Positions 1 through 7,668 of a DNA stretch of 13,161 nucleotides are shown here, piece by piece. The stretch covers positions 1-13,161 of the forward strand of contig MENC01000273.1 in NCBI GenBank assembly GCA_001768155.1, given 5' to 3'. Position 1 is the first letter of the stretch, and each line of letters starts with the position of its first letter. Below the pieces are notes generated by a model. The model saw only the letters and a list, made by a program, of their open reading frames with translations, had not been told where the DNA came from and did not search any database. The position numbers and the translations under genes are program-made. The stretch comes from Bacteroidetes bacterium GWA2_30_7. Lineage in GTDB: Bacteria > Bacteroidota > Bacteroidia > Bacteroidales > GWF2-33-38.

Positions 1-98
1 GCAAAAAATACAACAGCAAATGCAGAACGCATAAGGTGTTTGCGAAAAATATCTAAATGTTCTAAAAAAGTTAAATCTTTACCTTCTTCTTTTGCCAT
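1..98 (-). CDS. tatC: Sec-independent protein translocase TatC, N-terminal fragment (cut by window edge)
   Basis: Read on the minus strand from an ATG at 98-96, the frame stays open to the window edge and gives 32 complete codons. The peptide begins MAKEEGKDLTFLEHLDIFRK and continues into HLMRSAFAVVFF. This matches the start of TatC: a short charged cytoplasmic segment with the family motif 'TFLEHLxxxRxxLxRS', followed by the first hydrophobic helix. TatC is the multi-spanning inner-membrane receptor that binds twin-arginine signal peptides and, with TatA, exports folded proteins. Only the N-terminus is visible, so the rest of the protein and its neighbours cannot be judged. The gene is divergent from the T9SS-exported protein at 318. 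A TAnnTTTG box lies 20 bases upstream of the start. Confidence 0.85.
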   Translation of the reverse strand, partial: MAKEEGKDLTFLEHLDIFRKHLMRSAFAVVFF

Positions 99-118
99 TG
101 ATTAATTTTAAGAATCAG

Positions 119-126
119 CAAATATA
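119..126 (-). promoter_or_regulatory. Candidate -7 box for tatC
   Basis: On the minus strand the sequence TATATTTG is an exact match to the Bacteroidota -7 consensus TAnnTTTG, 20 bases before the tatC ATG. The only nearby TTG is about 12 bases upstream, too close for a normal -33 element, so the promoter call rests on one box in AT-rich DNA. Confidence 0.35.
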
Positions 127-171
127 AAAATAATAGCTCAATTGTATTCGTTAACCATGAAAAGTTCTAGA

Positions 172-254
172 TGCCACAAAGACACTAAGATACAAAGATA
201 ATTTTGTGGTTTGTACAATATTTCAATCCTTAGCGTCTTTGTGTCTTAGTGGCA
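172..254. repeat. Imperfect palindrome made of 8-bp repeat units
   Basis: Two arms (172-199 and 227-254) are reverse complements at about 21 of 28 positions, with the outer 19 positions matching except for two A/T swaps. Each arm is itself a short tandem series with an 8-bp period, of the form yACwAAGA (left arm: CACAAAGA, CACTAAGA, TACAAAGA). The 27-base loop is AT-rich. Transcription from either side would give a long stem-loop. It sits between the divergent tatC and T9SS-protein genes, upstream of the likely promoter of the latter. A third arm with 24/27 identity to the right arm occurs at 6316-6342. Similar 'CTTTGTGTCTTTGTGGC' intergenic sequences are familiar to me from several bacterial genomes, but I cannot count copies here. 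Confidence 0.8.
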
Positions 255-268
255 AAAAGGATGTCGAA

Positions 269-299
269 TTGGTTTTGATTACAAAATAATTTACTTTTA
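269..299 (+). promoter_or_regulatory. Candidate promoter for the T9SS-secreted protein
   Basis: TTG at 269-271 and TACTTTTA at 292-299, separated by 20 bases, resemble the Bacteroidota promoter (TTG, 19-21 bases, TAnnTTTG) with one mismatch in the -7 box. Transcription would start near 305, leaving a short leader before the ATG at 318. Confidence 0.35.
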
Positions 300-317
300 C
301 AAATAAGAATTACAAAC

Positions 318-2402
318 ATGCGAATAATCTTTTCTATATTATTATTATCTTTATATTCAGGCAGTTTATTTTCTCAAACTATTCCTTTACCAGAAAGAAA
401 TGTAAACGCATATAACGGTGCACAATTTGTAAATGTTATTACTTCATTAGCTCTTACTCCAAGAGAAGATTCAATTTATTATCAAGTAATTAATGGAAAT
501 ATTCCAGATTTTCAGCGTAATTTAATTCCAATTACTATAACTAAAACAATTAATAGTACAAGTTACACTTTTACATACTATGTATTGCCCGATTATCTTG
601 CAATTGGTTGCGACACAAACTACTTTCTTTGCCCGATGACTCCGGTTTTAGCTCAAAAAATTTGTAATTACATTAACTTTACTTTACCAACCCGACAAAT
701 GGTTAATGATATTTGGGCTGCTGCAACTGTAAAACTTGCTCCTTCTACCATTCCGCCGAGTTCGCAAATGACTACAGTTCCAGTTTTTAATCAGCATAAT
801 ACAACAGTTTGGGGACAACGCTCATCAGTAATTTCTTCAAATCCATTAGGGGAATTGGTTGCAGGCGATAAAAAAGATGTAATTATTTCCAATTCAATTT
901 ACTCTGCACCAGCCCCCGACAGAGTTGTTATTTATGGTTGGCATCAGTTAAATGGTACTCCAATTCAACCTTTATATAACGGACACGAAAGTCTTTATGC
1001 CGATTATAGTCACGGAATCAGGCTTGTACAGCAAAAAGCCTTTTTAAACACCGACACAACTACAATAGATGCAATTTTGCAATCTTCAACGCTTTACAGC
1101 TTATTGAGCGATGAGGGAGTTATTTCACTTCCTTATTACCCAATTCCAGTTGTAACAGTTTCAACTCCAACATCTTTTGCTGTTATTAATGAATCTTCAA
1201 CTTCTTTGAGATTGCTATTTTCTTACGATTCAAATGTTACAAATTATAAATGTTTACTAAGCACTGACGGAATTACTTTTGGAACAATCGTAAATCTAAA
1301 TCCCTCAAATACAGTAATTACAGGACTTACAAGCAATACAATTTATTATATAAAATTAATTGCCGAAAACAGTACTACAACTTCGGATACAACAGAAGTT
1401 CTTGCAGGTGTTCCATCTTCACAAACTCATAAAGTTTTAATTGTTAATGGATTTGATAGAAATTCAAACGGAAATACTCATGATTTTATTCGTCAGCATG
1501 GCGAAGCATTTTTTTATAATTCATACTCATTCTCATCAGCAACAAACGAAGCAGTAATAAATGGGCTGGTTAACCTGTCATATTATGAAATTAGCGATTA
1601 TATACTCGGTGAAGAAAGCACTGCCGACGAAACTTTTAGCAATGCAGAACAAACTAATATTTCAGAATATTTAAAAAGTGGTGGAAAATTATTTGTTTCA
1701 GGTGCCGAAATTGCTTGGGATTTAGATTTTAAAGGCTCAACTACCGATAAAGATTTCATTCATAATTACTTGAAAGCTCAATACGCTTTCGATGCACCAA
1801 ATAATCAAAGTTCAACTTACTACTCAACAAGCTCATATTCAGGTGGAATTTTCGTTCAACTTGCAGATTTTAGTTTCGACAACGGAACTCAAGGAACATA
1901 TAATGTTGATTATCCTGATGTTTTAACTAATATTAATGGTAGTTCGCCATGTCTTTTTTATACAGAATTTTCTACTCAATATGCAGGAATCAGTTATTCA
2001 GGATTGTTTCCAAGTGGAACAACTTCAGGAAAATTAGTTTACTTAGGATTCCCATTCGAAACCATTTATCCCGAACAAAGCAGGTTTGATTTAATGGAAA
2101 AGATTATCTATTTTTTTGAAAATGAAGTATCTGTAAATAATATTTTTGATGAAAACGATAATATTTCAATTTTTCCAAATCCGATTATTAATAATTTTAG
2201 CATTGAAATTAAAAATCTTAAAAATGAAAAGCATCAATTATCGCTTATTTCAATTGATGGAAGGGAAATTTTAAAAAAAGTTATTATTCCTGATAATGAA
2301 CAATTTATTGAAAATATTGAGATTAATGTGCCAAAAGGTTTGTATATTATTTCCATTTCTTGTAAAGAAAAACTTAAAATATTCAAAATTCAAGCAAATT
2401 AA
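318..2402 (+). CDS. T9SS-exported multidomain protein (Fn3-like, amidotransferase-like/'xanthan lyase-type' domain, type A sorting domain)
   Basis: A 694-residue secreted protein. Residues 1-20 form a signal peptide ending in LFSQ. Residues ~25-275 are a module with a WH/NG..PIQPLYNGH..YADYSHGIRLVQ-like stretch around 208-238 that I recognise only loosely from secreted Bacteroidota proteins. Residues ~280-365 look like a fibronectin type III domain. Residues ~370-600 (KVLIVNGFDR, DYILGEESTADETFS, GGKLFVSGAEIAWDLD) match a class-I-amidotransferase-like domain often annotated in 'xanthan lyase' or amidase proteins. Residues ~610-694 are a T9SS type A C-terminal sorting domain with the ISIFPNP motif and a final KLKIFKIQ strand. 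The protein is therefore expected to cross the outer membrane by type IX secretion and be surface-anchored or released. The enzymatic activity and substrate are unknown, and the 'xanthan lyase' label should not be taken as proof of function. Confidence 0.85.
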   Translation: MRIIFSILLLSLYSGSLFSQTIPLPERNVNAYNGAQFVNVITSLALTPREDSIYYQVINGNIPDFQRNLIPITITKTINSTSYTFTYYVLPDYLAIGCDTNYFLCPMTPVLAQKICNYINFTLPTRQMVNDIWAAATVKLAPSTIPPSSQMTTVPVFNQHNTTVWGQRSSVISSNPLGELVAGDKKDVIISNSIYSAPAPDRVVIYGWHQLNGTPIQPLYNGHESLYADYSHGIRLVQQKAFLNTDTTTIDAILQSSTLYSLLSDEGVISLPYYPIPVVTVSTPTSFAVINESSTSLRLLFSYDSNVTNYKCLLSTDGITFGTIVNLNPSNTVITGLTSNTIYYIKLIAENSTTTSDTTEVLAGVPSSQTHKVLIVNGFDRNSNGNTHDFIRQHGEAFFYNSYSFSSATNEAVINGLVNLSYYEISDYILGEESTADETFSNAEQTNISEYLKSGGKLFVSGAEIAWDLDFKGSTTDKDFIHNYLKAQYAFDAPNNQSSTYYSTSSYSGGIFVQLADFSFDNGTQGTYNVDYPDVLTNINGSSPCLFYTEFSTQYAGISYSGLFPSGTTSGKLVYLGFPFETIYPEQSRFDLMEKIIYFFENEVSVNNIFDENDNISIFPNPIINNFSIEIKNLKNEKHQLSLISIDGREILKKVIIPDNEQFIENIEINVPKGLYIISISCKEKLKIFKIQAN

Positions 2403-2414
2403 ATTTGTTTTTTT
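2392..2414 (+). terminator. Weak candidate terminator overlapping the stop codon of the T9SS gene
   Basis: CAAAT (2395-2399) pairs with ATTTG (2403-2407) around a 3-base loop. The stem can extend by a G-T wobble and two A-T pairs and is followed by a T-run ending at 2414. The stem is AT-rich and overlaps the stop codon, so this is only suggestive. Confidence 0.3.
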
Positions 2415-2498
2415 ATCGTTAAATAAACCAATTCATACGTTAAATCAATAAATCATATCGTATAATAAACAACATATATTAAGAAAATAATTATTTTA

Positions 2499-2506
2499 TA
2501 TATTTG
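2499..2506 (+). promoter_or_regulatory. Candidate -7 box for the secreted protein at 2535
   Basis: TATATTTG matches TAnnTTTG exactly, 28 bases before the start codon. No TTG is seen at the expected -33 spacing, so this rests on one box in a very AT-rich stretch. Confidence 0.35.
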
Positions 2507-2534
2507 GCAAATATTAATTTAAAAATATATTATC

Positions 2535-4190
2535 ATGCTAAAACACTTAACAATTCGATTTTCATTAATATTCGTTTTATTGATTTCGTTTGATTCGAAT
2601 ATTTTTTCACAAATTAAAGTAAAAAATGGTCCTGCATTAACTAACGATGAGGACAATAAAATGAACAGAATGCTGGGAGGCGATGAAAGTGGATATTATT
2701 GTTATAGAGTAAGGTCAAGAGGTAAAGGAACATCGTTTTATGTCGAAAAGTATAAAAACGAATCGTTAAAACCAGAATTTTCAAAAGAGATTACAGTTGA
2801 CGATGCCGAAGGAACTAAAATAATTGATGTAAAATATTCTAACGATGTAGTTTTTATTTTCAGAAGTCAGTACGATAAAGACCTTGATAAAATGGAATTA
2901 TCATATCAGACTGTTTCAAGTTCTGGAGTTGTATCAAAAGATTTAAAACCAATTACTAAAGTAAAAACAGACCATTTTGAATTTGTAGAATTTGAAATCG
3001 AAACAAATCCTTCAAATACAAAAATATTAGTAAAATCCTCATTTAAAGAAAATAAAGATGCTGAATACAAAACAGATTTTATTGCTTTTAGTGTTCCTGA
3101 AATGAAAGAGTTATGGAAAAAAACTGTTAACCGAAAACTTCGTTCGTATAATTCAGATTTTGGAAAAGCACTATTAGGTCAGCTTACAGGCATTAATTTC
3201 GACTTTGACCAGCCTGGCTATGTTGGATTATTTTTCGACGATAACGATAATCTATTTTATGGTTATACTGTTGAAAACGCAAAATCAAATGATAAAGAAA
3301 AACATTATAAATTAAATCTAGAAACTTTGGATGCTGATTCAGATGAACCGGAATCTCTTGAATTATCTTTTGAAGAAGATTATTATGTAAAGGATATTGC
3401 ATTTTTGAAAACAAAAGATAATAAATTATATGTTGGTGGTTTTTATAAAGATGTTATTGAGCGAAAAGGTAGAGACCTTGTAAATTGTGGAATTTTCAAC
3501 TTCACTGTTGATATTGCTACAAATAAAATAGAATCAAAAACAGTTAAAGTATTTGATGACAAATTTTTAAAAGCTCTTGAATCTAATAATAAAAAATCAC
3601 GTCGTTTTAAATACAAACTTGATTACATATTAGCTGTTGGAAAAGATATTTATTATATTGGTGAGCAATATGCTGAATATACAGTTCAGGTAGGTTCACA
3701 ATATTCTCGTCATACCGAGTGGCAATATGAATATATGGACGTTATTGTTGCAAAAATGAATTCTTTAGACGAATTTGAATGGATTAATAACGCTCCAGTT
3801 AGAGTAACAATGATGCTAAGGTCGCCTCACGTTTTCAAACAATATATATCTTATGCAACAGATAATAATATTTACATATTATACAATGAACATCCTAAAA
3901 ATATGGCTATATATCAAAAACCCGACTATGAGCCAAAAGATTTAAAAAGCACAATTTCTATTCATGGTTCTAATTTTGTTTACACTTCTTTCTCTATAAT
4001 TGATGGTAAAATAAACAGAGGGTTAATTTTCAAAAATGAAACTTATTGCTTTGCTCCAATACAAGAAAAAAATCCACAATTTTTTCCTCCAGCTGATACC
4101 GAAAATTTTGTAGTTAGTGGAAAAGATGAGATTATTATTTATACCGAAGATAGAGGAAAAGATAGGTTTAGTAAGCTAACGCTTGATTAA
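2535..4190 (+). CDS. Secreted protein of unknown function, possibly beta-propeller-like
   Basis: A 551-residue protein I do not recognise at family level. Residues 1-26 are a typical signal peptide (hydrophobic LIFVLLISF core, cleavage after IFSQ). The mature part has many alternating short strands with recurring 'aromatic/aspartate turn' segments such as GLFFDDNDNLFYGY, DNKLYVGGFYKD, GKDIYYIGEQY and TDNNIYILYNEH. This is the look of a beta-propeller or other repetitive beta protein that compares values along a structure. There is no T9SS sorting domain and no lipobox cysteine, so the periplasm is the likeliest location. It has its own -7-like box upstream and is followed by a strong terminator at 4216-4244, so it is probably monocistronic. 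It is highly charged (many K, D, E) with no visible catalytic motif. Confidence 0.75.
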   Translation: MLKHLTIRFSLIFVLLISFDSNIFSQIKVKNGPALTNDEDNKMNRMLGGDESGYYCYRVRSRGKGTSFYVEKYKNESLKPEFSKEITVDDAEGTKIIDVKYSNDVVFIFRSQYDKDLDKMELSYQTVSSSGVVSKDLKPITKVKTDHFEFVEFEIETNPSNTKILVKSSFKENKDAEYKTDFIAFSVPEMKELWKKTVNRKLRSYNSDFGKALLGQLTGINFDFDQPGYVGLFFDDNDNLFYGYTVENAKSNDKEKHYKLNLETLDADSDEPESLELSFEEDYYVKDIAFLKTKDNKLYVGGFYKDVIERKGRDLVNCGIFNFTVDIATNKIESKTVKVFDDKFLKALESNNKKSRRFKYKLDYILAVGKDIYYIGEQYAEYTVQVGSQYSRHTEWQYEYMDVIVAKMNSLDEFEWINNAPVRVTMMLRSPHVFKQYISYATDNNIYILYNEHPKNMAIYQKPDYEPKDLKSTISIHGSNFVYTSFSIIDGKINRGLIFKNETYCFAPIQEKNPQFFPPADTENFVVSGKDEIIIYTEDRGKDRFSKLTLD

Positions 4191-4215
4191 TTCAATTAAG
4201 AACTAAATTTATATT

Positions 4216-4244
4216 AAAGGAAAGTATAAACTTTCCTTTTTTTT
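4216..4244 (+). terminator. Rho-independent terminator after the secreted unknown gene
   Basis: A perfect 9-bp stem, AAAGGAAAG (4216-4224) with CTTTCCTTT (4231-4239), has a 6-base loop and runs into a T-tract to 4244. It lies 26 bases after the stop codon and cleanly separates this gene from ligA. Confidence 0.85.
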
Positions 4245-4306
4245 ATGATTTAAAATTAGTAAAAACTCTCGAATTAATTAATTTTATGACTTGATTTTTT
4301 ATTAAT

Positions 4307-6310
4307 ATGAACAAAGAAAAAGCAAAAAAACGCATCGAACAGCTTCGTTCCGATTTAGAAAAACATAATTACAATTACTATGTACTTAACAAGCCTATAA
4401 TAAGCGATTTTGAGTACGATGTAATGCTCAACGACCTTGCACATCTTGAAAAGTTATTTCCCGAATTTCAAAGTTCTAGTTCTCCTACTCAAAAAGTTGG
4501 CAGCGACATTACCGCTGAATTTAAGCAAGTTACACATAAATATCCTATGCTTTCGCTTGGAAATACCTATAATCCAGAAGAATTAAGAGAATTTGATAAC
4601 AGAATAAAAAAAATAATCGGCGAAAATTTCGAATATGTTTGCGAACTAAAATATGATGGAACTTCAATAAGTCTGATATATTCCGACGGAAAACTACAAC
4701 GTGCAATTACTCGCGGCGATGGCGAAAAGGGAGACGATGTTACACTTAATGTTCGTACAATTAAGACAATACCTTATTACCTGAAGGGAAGCGATTTCCC
4801 TAAAGAATTTGAGATTCGCGGTGAAATATTCTTCAATAAAGCCGATTTTGAAAAAATTAATAAAGAACGAAAATTAAACAACGAAGCACTTTTGGCAAAT
4901 CCACGAAATGCCGCAGCCGGAACACTCAAATTATTAGACTCTTCGGCAGTTGCAAAACGACCATTGGATTGTTTTTTATATTACATTTTGGGCGAAAATA
5001 CTTTTAGTGATTCGCATTATAAAAATCTGACTAAAGCCCGTGATTGGGGCTTTCAGATTCCAGAACACATTACAAGATGTGCAAATATTGAAAAAGTTTT
5101 AGAATTTATTGAATATTGGACAAATGAGAGAAAAAATCTGCCTTTTGAAATAGATGGAATTGTTATAAAAGTTGATTCGCTAAAACAACAAAAACAGCTT
5201 GGTTTTACTGCAAAATCTCCTCGCTGGGCAATTTCTTATAAATTTAAAGCCGAACAAGCTCTTACAAAATTATTATCAATTGATTTTCAGGTTGGACGAA
5301 CGGGTGCAATAACTCCTGTTGCCAATCTTGAACCTGTATTTTTAGCAGGAACTACGGTTAAAAGAGCGTCACTTCATAACGCCGACCAAATTGAACTTCA
5401 CGATATTAGAATTGGCGATTATGTTTTTGTTGAAAAAGGAGGTGAAATTATTCCTAAAATAGTTGGTGTTGAAGTTACAAAGAGAGAAAGTGTTTCATCG
5501 CCTCTTAAATTTATTGAAAACTGTCCCGAATGTAATTCATTGCTAATCAGAAACGAGGGCGAAGCACAACATTATTGCCCTAATGAGTTTAGCTGTCCAC
5601 CTCAGATTAAAGGAAAAATAGAACACTTTGTAAGCCGCAAAGCTATGAATATTGCGGGAGCTGAGGCGACTATTGAACTTTTATACACTAATAAAATTAT
5701 TTCTGATATTGGCGATTTATATAATTTAGACAAAACACAATTAATTAACCTTGAACGATTTGGTGAAAAATCTGCCGATAATCTACTTTTAAGCATTGAA
5801 CAATCGAAAAATACTTCATTTGAAAAAGTAATTTATGCATTGGGAATCAGGTTTGTGGGAGAAACTGTGGCAAAAAAAATTGCTAATAATATTGAAAACA
5901 TTGACGCATTAATTAACTCAACTTTTGATGAACTGATTTCAATAGATGAAGTTGGCGATAAAATAGCTCAAAGTATAATCGAACATTTTAAAAATGAGAA
6001 TAATATACGAATAATTCAAAAACTGAAAGACGCAGGAGTAAATCTTAAAAGAGATGAAAATACTTCGCAAAAAAAATCGGATAAACTTTCCGGTTTAAGC
6101 TTTGTAATTTCAGGAGTTTTTGAAAAACATTCGCGTGATGAGTTAAAACAAATGATTGAAGAAAACGGTGGTAAAAACGTTGGAAGTATTTCTGCTAAAA
6201 CAAATTATGTACTTGCCGGCGAAAATATGGGACCAGCCAAACTCGAAAAAGCACAAAAACTAAAAGTTAAGATTATTTTTGAGAATGAATTTTTGGAGAT
6301 GATTCTTTGA
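4307..6310 (+). CDS. ligA: NAD-dependent DNA ligase LigA
   Basis: A 667-residue cytoplasmic enzyme, the usual length for the family, that seals 3'-OH/5'-phosphate nicks in DNA using NAD+ during replication and repair. Domain order is complete. The Ia domain is at 1-70 (HNYNYYVLNKPIISDFEYD, NAD binding). The adenylation domain has the catalytic lysine K115 in KYDG, plus motifs EIRGEIF (169-175), EIDGIVIKVD (281-290) and WAISYKFKAE (307-316). The OB fold covers about 320-400, and a four-cysteine zinc finger uses C406, C409, C424 and C430. Helix-hairpin-helix repeats span ~445-575 and a BRCT domain ~592-667. The first HhH hairpin reads MNIAGAEATIELLY where relatives usually have a DGLG-type turn, apparently one residue shorter. 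Transcription is probably independent (terminator upstream; TAATTTTA box near 4279-4286, one mismatch to consensus). Confidence 0.98.
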   Translation: MNKEKAKKRIEQLRSDLEKHNYNYYVLNKPIISDFEYDVMLNDLAHLEKLFPEFQSSSSPTQKVGSDITAEFKQVTHKYPMLSLGNTYNPEELREFDNRIKKIIGENFEYVCELKYDGTSISLIYSDGKLQRAITRGDGEKGDDVTLNVRTIKTIPYYLKGSDFPKEFEIRGEIFFNKADFEKINKERKLNNEALLANPRNAAAGTLKLLDSSAVAKRPLDCFLYYILGENTFSDSHYKNLTKARDWGFQIPEHITRCANIEKVLEFIEYWTNERKNLPFEIDGIVIKVDSLKQQKQLGFTAKSPRWAISYKFKAEQALTKLLSIDFQVGRTGAITPVANLEPVFLAGTTVKRASLHNADQIELHDIRIGDYVFVEKGGEIIPKIVGVEVTKRESVSSPLKFIENCPECNSLLIRNEGEAQHYCPNEFSCPPQIKGKIEHFVSRKAMNIAGAEATIELLYTNKIISDIGDLYNLDKTQLINLERFGEKSADNLLLSIEQSKNTSFEKVIYALGIRFVGETVAKKIANNIENIDALINSTFDELISIDEVGDKIAQSIIEHFKNENNIRIIQKLKDAGVNLKRDENTSQKKSDKLSGLSFVISGVFEKHSRDELKQMIEENGGKNVGSISAKTNYVLAGENMGPAKLEKAQKLKVKIIFENEFLEMIL

Positions 6311-6315
6311 AAAAA

Positions 6316-6342
6316 GCTTAGTGTCTTTGTGTCTTTGTGGCA
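6316..6342. repeat. Single-arm copy of the 8-bp-unit repeat between convergent genes
   Basis: This 27-base stretch matches the right arm of the palindrome (228-254) at 24 of 27 positions and is followed by the same A-run. It shows the octamer period (TCTTTGTG twice, preceded by a CTTAGTG variant). It occupies most of the 38-base gap between the ends of ligA and the convergent esterase gene. No partner arm is present, so it would not fold into the same hairpin. Confidence 0.75.
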
Positions 6343-6348
6343 AAACAA

Positions 6349-7557
6349 TCAATAAACCTCCAAAAACAATTCAACCTTCACATTCTTACAACCAACCGAG
6401 TCGGTTTCTATAACTTCTACAAATCCACTTTTCTTGCCCAAATTAATTTCAACAGAACTGCTGTTTCTGCCATTTACAATGTACGAACCTTCGGGCAAAT
6501 TCCAATTATATGTTGAACATGAATGCTTTGGAACTGAATAAATTTCCTGAGAATCTTTTTTAAACTTAACATTACCTTGTATTTGATATGGAGCTTTCAG
6601 AATTTCAAAAAAATCTGCAATTTCAAAAGTTGAATGAAAATCTTTGTCTGATGCAAACATTCCGGTTTTACCTCCCTGATTTGGGCAACTTCCGGTATCA
6701 ATAGGCAATGTGTGTCCGGTTTTCTTAAATTTATAAAATACTACAACATCTTTGTTATCAGAATTTTTGAAACTAAATTTTGAAATTTCATCGTTTCCAT
6801 TCAATTTTATAATTTTATTATCAACCTTACTGTCAGTATTATGCAAATTTGTCCACTGCTTAATAAGTTGCTTTGAATTGTTGTAATTATTTACAAAGTC
6901 GCGTGTGCCGTGAAACACAGCTATTTCGGGATATTTGCCTTTATAATCGGGATTTTCGTTTCTAACCAAATTTCCCCATTTTTCAGGAGATTTTGCTTTT
7001 AATCCTATCATCGAAAAATATGCACCAAATGCCGATGTTGCTGATTTATACGGACATCCGCTAAGTACAGCACCTTTGTTAAAAATATTCGGAAAAAGTG
7101 CCATCATAATTACAGACATAGCTCCACCAGCCGATAATCCTGTTATAAAAATCCTTGACGAATCAATCGAATAATTTTGCTTTATATAATTTATCATGTT
7201 CATTATTGAAGCAGGTTCGCCCTTATCTTTTTCTTGGTCAGCTTTGCGAAACCAACTGAAACAATTTTCAACATTATTTAAAATTATTTGTTCAGGAAAA
7301 AGTAAACAAAATTTATGTTGTTCTGCCAGTTTAATCCACCCGGTTTGCTCTGCACAAGAATTTGCCGACTGTGTACATCCGTGTAAAACAACAACAAGCG
7401 GCGAATTTTCAGGAATATTTTCAGGGATATAAGTGTTGAGCCTTAAATTTCCGGGGTTTTCGCCAAAATGTTCAATTCTGTTTAGTAAATCTTGCGAAAA
7501 TAAATTAAAACAACTAAAGACTATAACCTGAATAATAAATATTTTTAAAATCATCAT
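6349..7557 (-). CDS. Secreted PHB-depolymerase / feruloyl-esterase-like serine hydrolase with C-terminal PKD-like domain
   Basis: A 402-residue alpha/beta hydrolase. Residues 1-22 form a signal peptide ending in LFSQ. The catalytic domain (~35-320) opens with VVVLHGCTQSANSCAEQTGW, the hallmark of the poly(3-hydroxybutyrate) depolymerase/LpqC-type esterase family. It has the nucleophile elbow G-L-S-A-G with S142, a likely acid D220 in HGTRD, and a likely catalytic H282 in GHTLP. Residues ~325-402 look like a PKD-type beta-sandwich (YNWNLPEGSYIVNG, GFVEVIETDSVGC). There is no T9SS sorting tail, so it is probably periplasmic or exported another way. The substrate could be a polyester, an acetylated or feruloylated polysaccharide, or another ester; the sequence does not decide. 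Two consecutive ATGs (7557 and 7554 on the minus strand) are possible starts. A TACTTTTA box at 7571-7578 (minus) could be its -7 element. It is convergent to ligA and divergent from the DUF4139 gene. Confidence 0.9.
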   Translation of the reverse strand: MMILKIFIIQVIVFSCFNLFSQDLLNRIEHFGENPGNLRLNTYIPENIPENSPLVVVLHGCTQSANSCAEQTGWIKLAEQHKFCLLFPEQIILNNVENCFSWFRKADQEKDKGEPASIMNMINYIKQNYSIDSSRIFITGLSAGGAMSVIMMALFPNIFNKGAVLSGCPYKSATSAFGAYFSMIGLKAKSPEKWGNLVRNENPDYKGKYPEIAVFHGTRDFVNNYNNSKQLIKQWTNLHNTDSKVDNKIIKLNGNDEISKFSFKNSDNKDVVVFYKFKKTGHTLPIDTGSCPNQGGKTGMFASDKDFHSTFEIADFFEILKAPYQIQGNVKFKKDSQEIYSVPKHSCSTYNWNLPEGSYIVNGRNSSSVEINLGKKSGFVEVIETDSVGCKNVKVELFLEVY

Positions 7558-7668
7558 TTAATGAAAAACCTAAAAGTAAAATATTAATTTTACTAAGCGA
7601 ATAAAGCTGGCTCAAAATTTGCATAAAAGCCCTTTTTCAAATTTATTAATAAAATTAATTATATAGCT

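Noticed and set aside
172..254. CRISPR-like array or tRNA at the octamer repeat
   Set aside because: The unit is 8 bp, contiguous and inverted, without spacers; no cloverleaf can be drawn.
3193..3414. Minus-strand 73-codon open frame inside the secreted unknown gene
   Set aside because: It lies wholly within a convincing plus-strand gene with a signal peptide and shows no recognisable protein features.
5602..5796. Minus-strand 64-codon open frame inside ligA
   Set aside because: It is antisense to conserved LigA zinc-finger/HhH coding sequence; a shadow frame.
7196..7432. Plus-strand 78-codon open frame inside the esterase gene
   Set aside because: It is antisense to the conserved HGCTQSANSC region of the esterase, with no features of its own.
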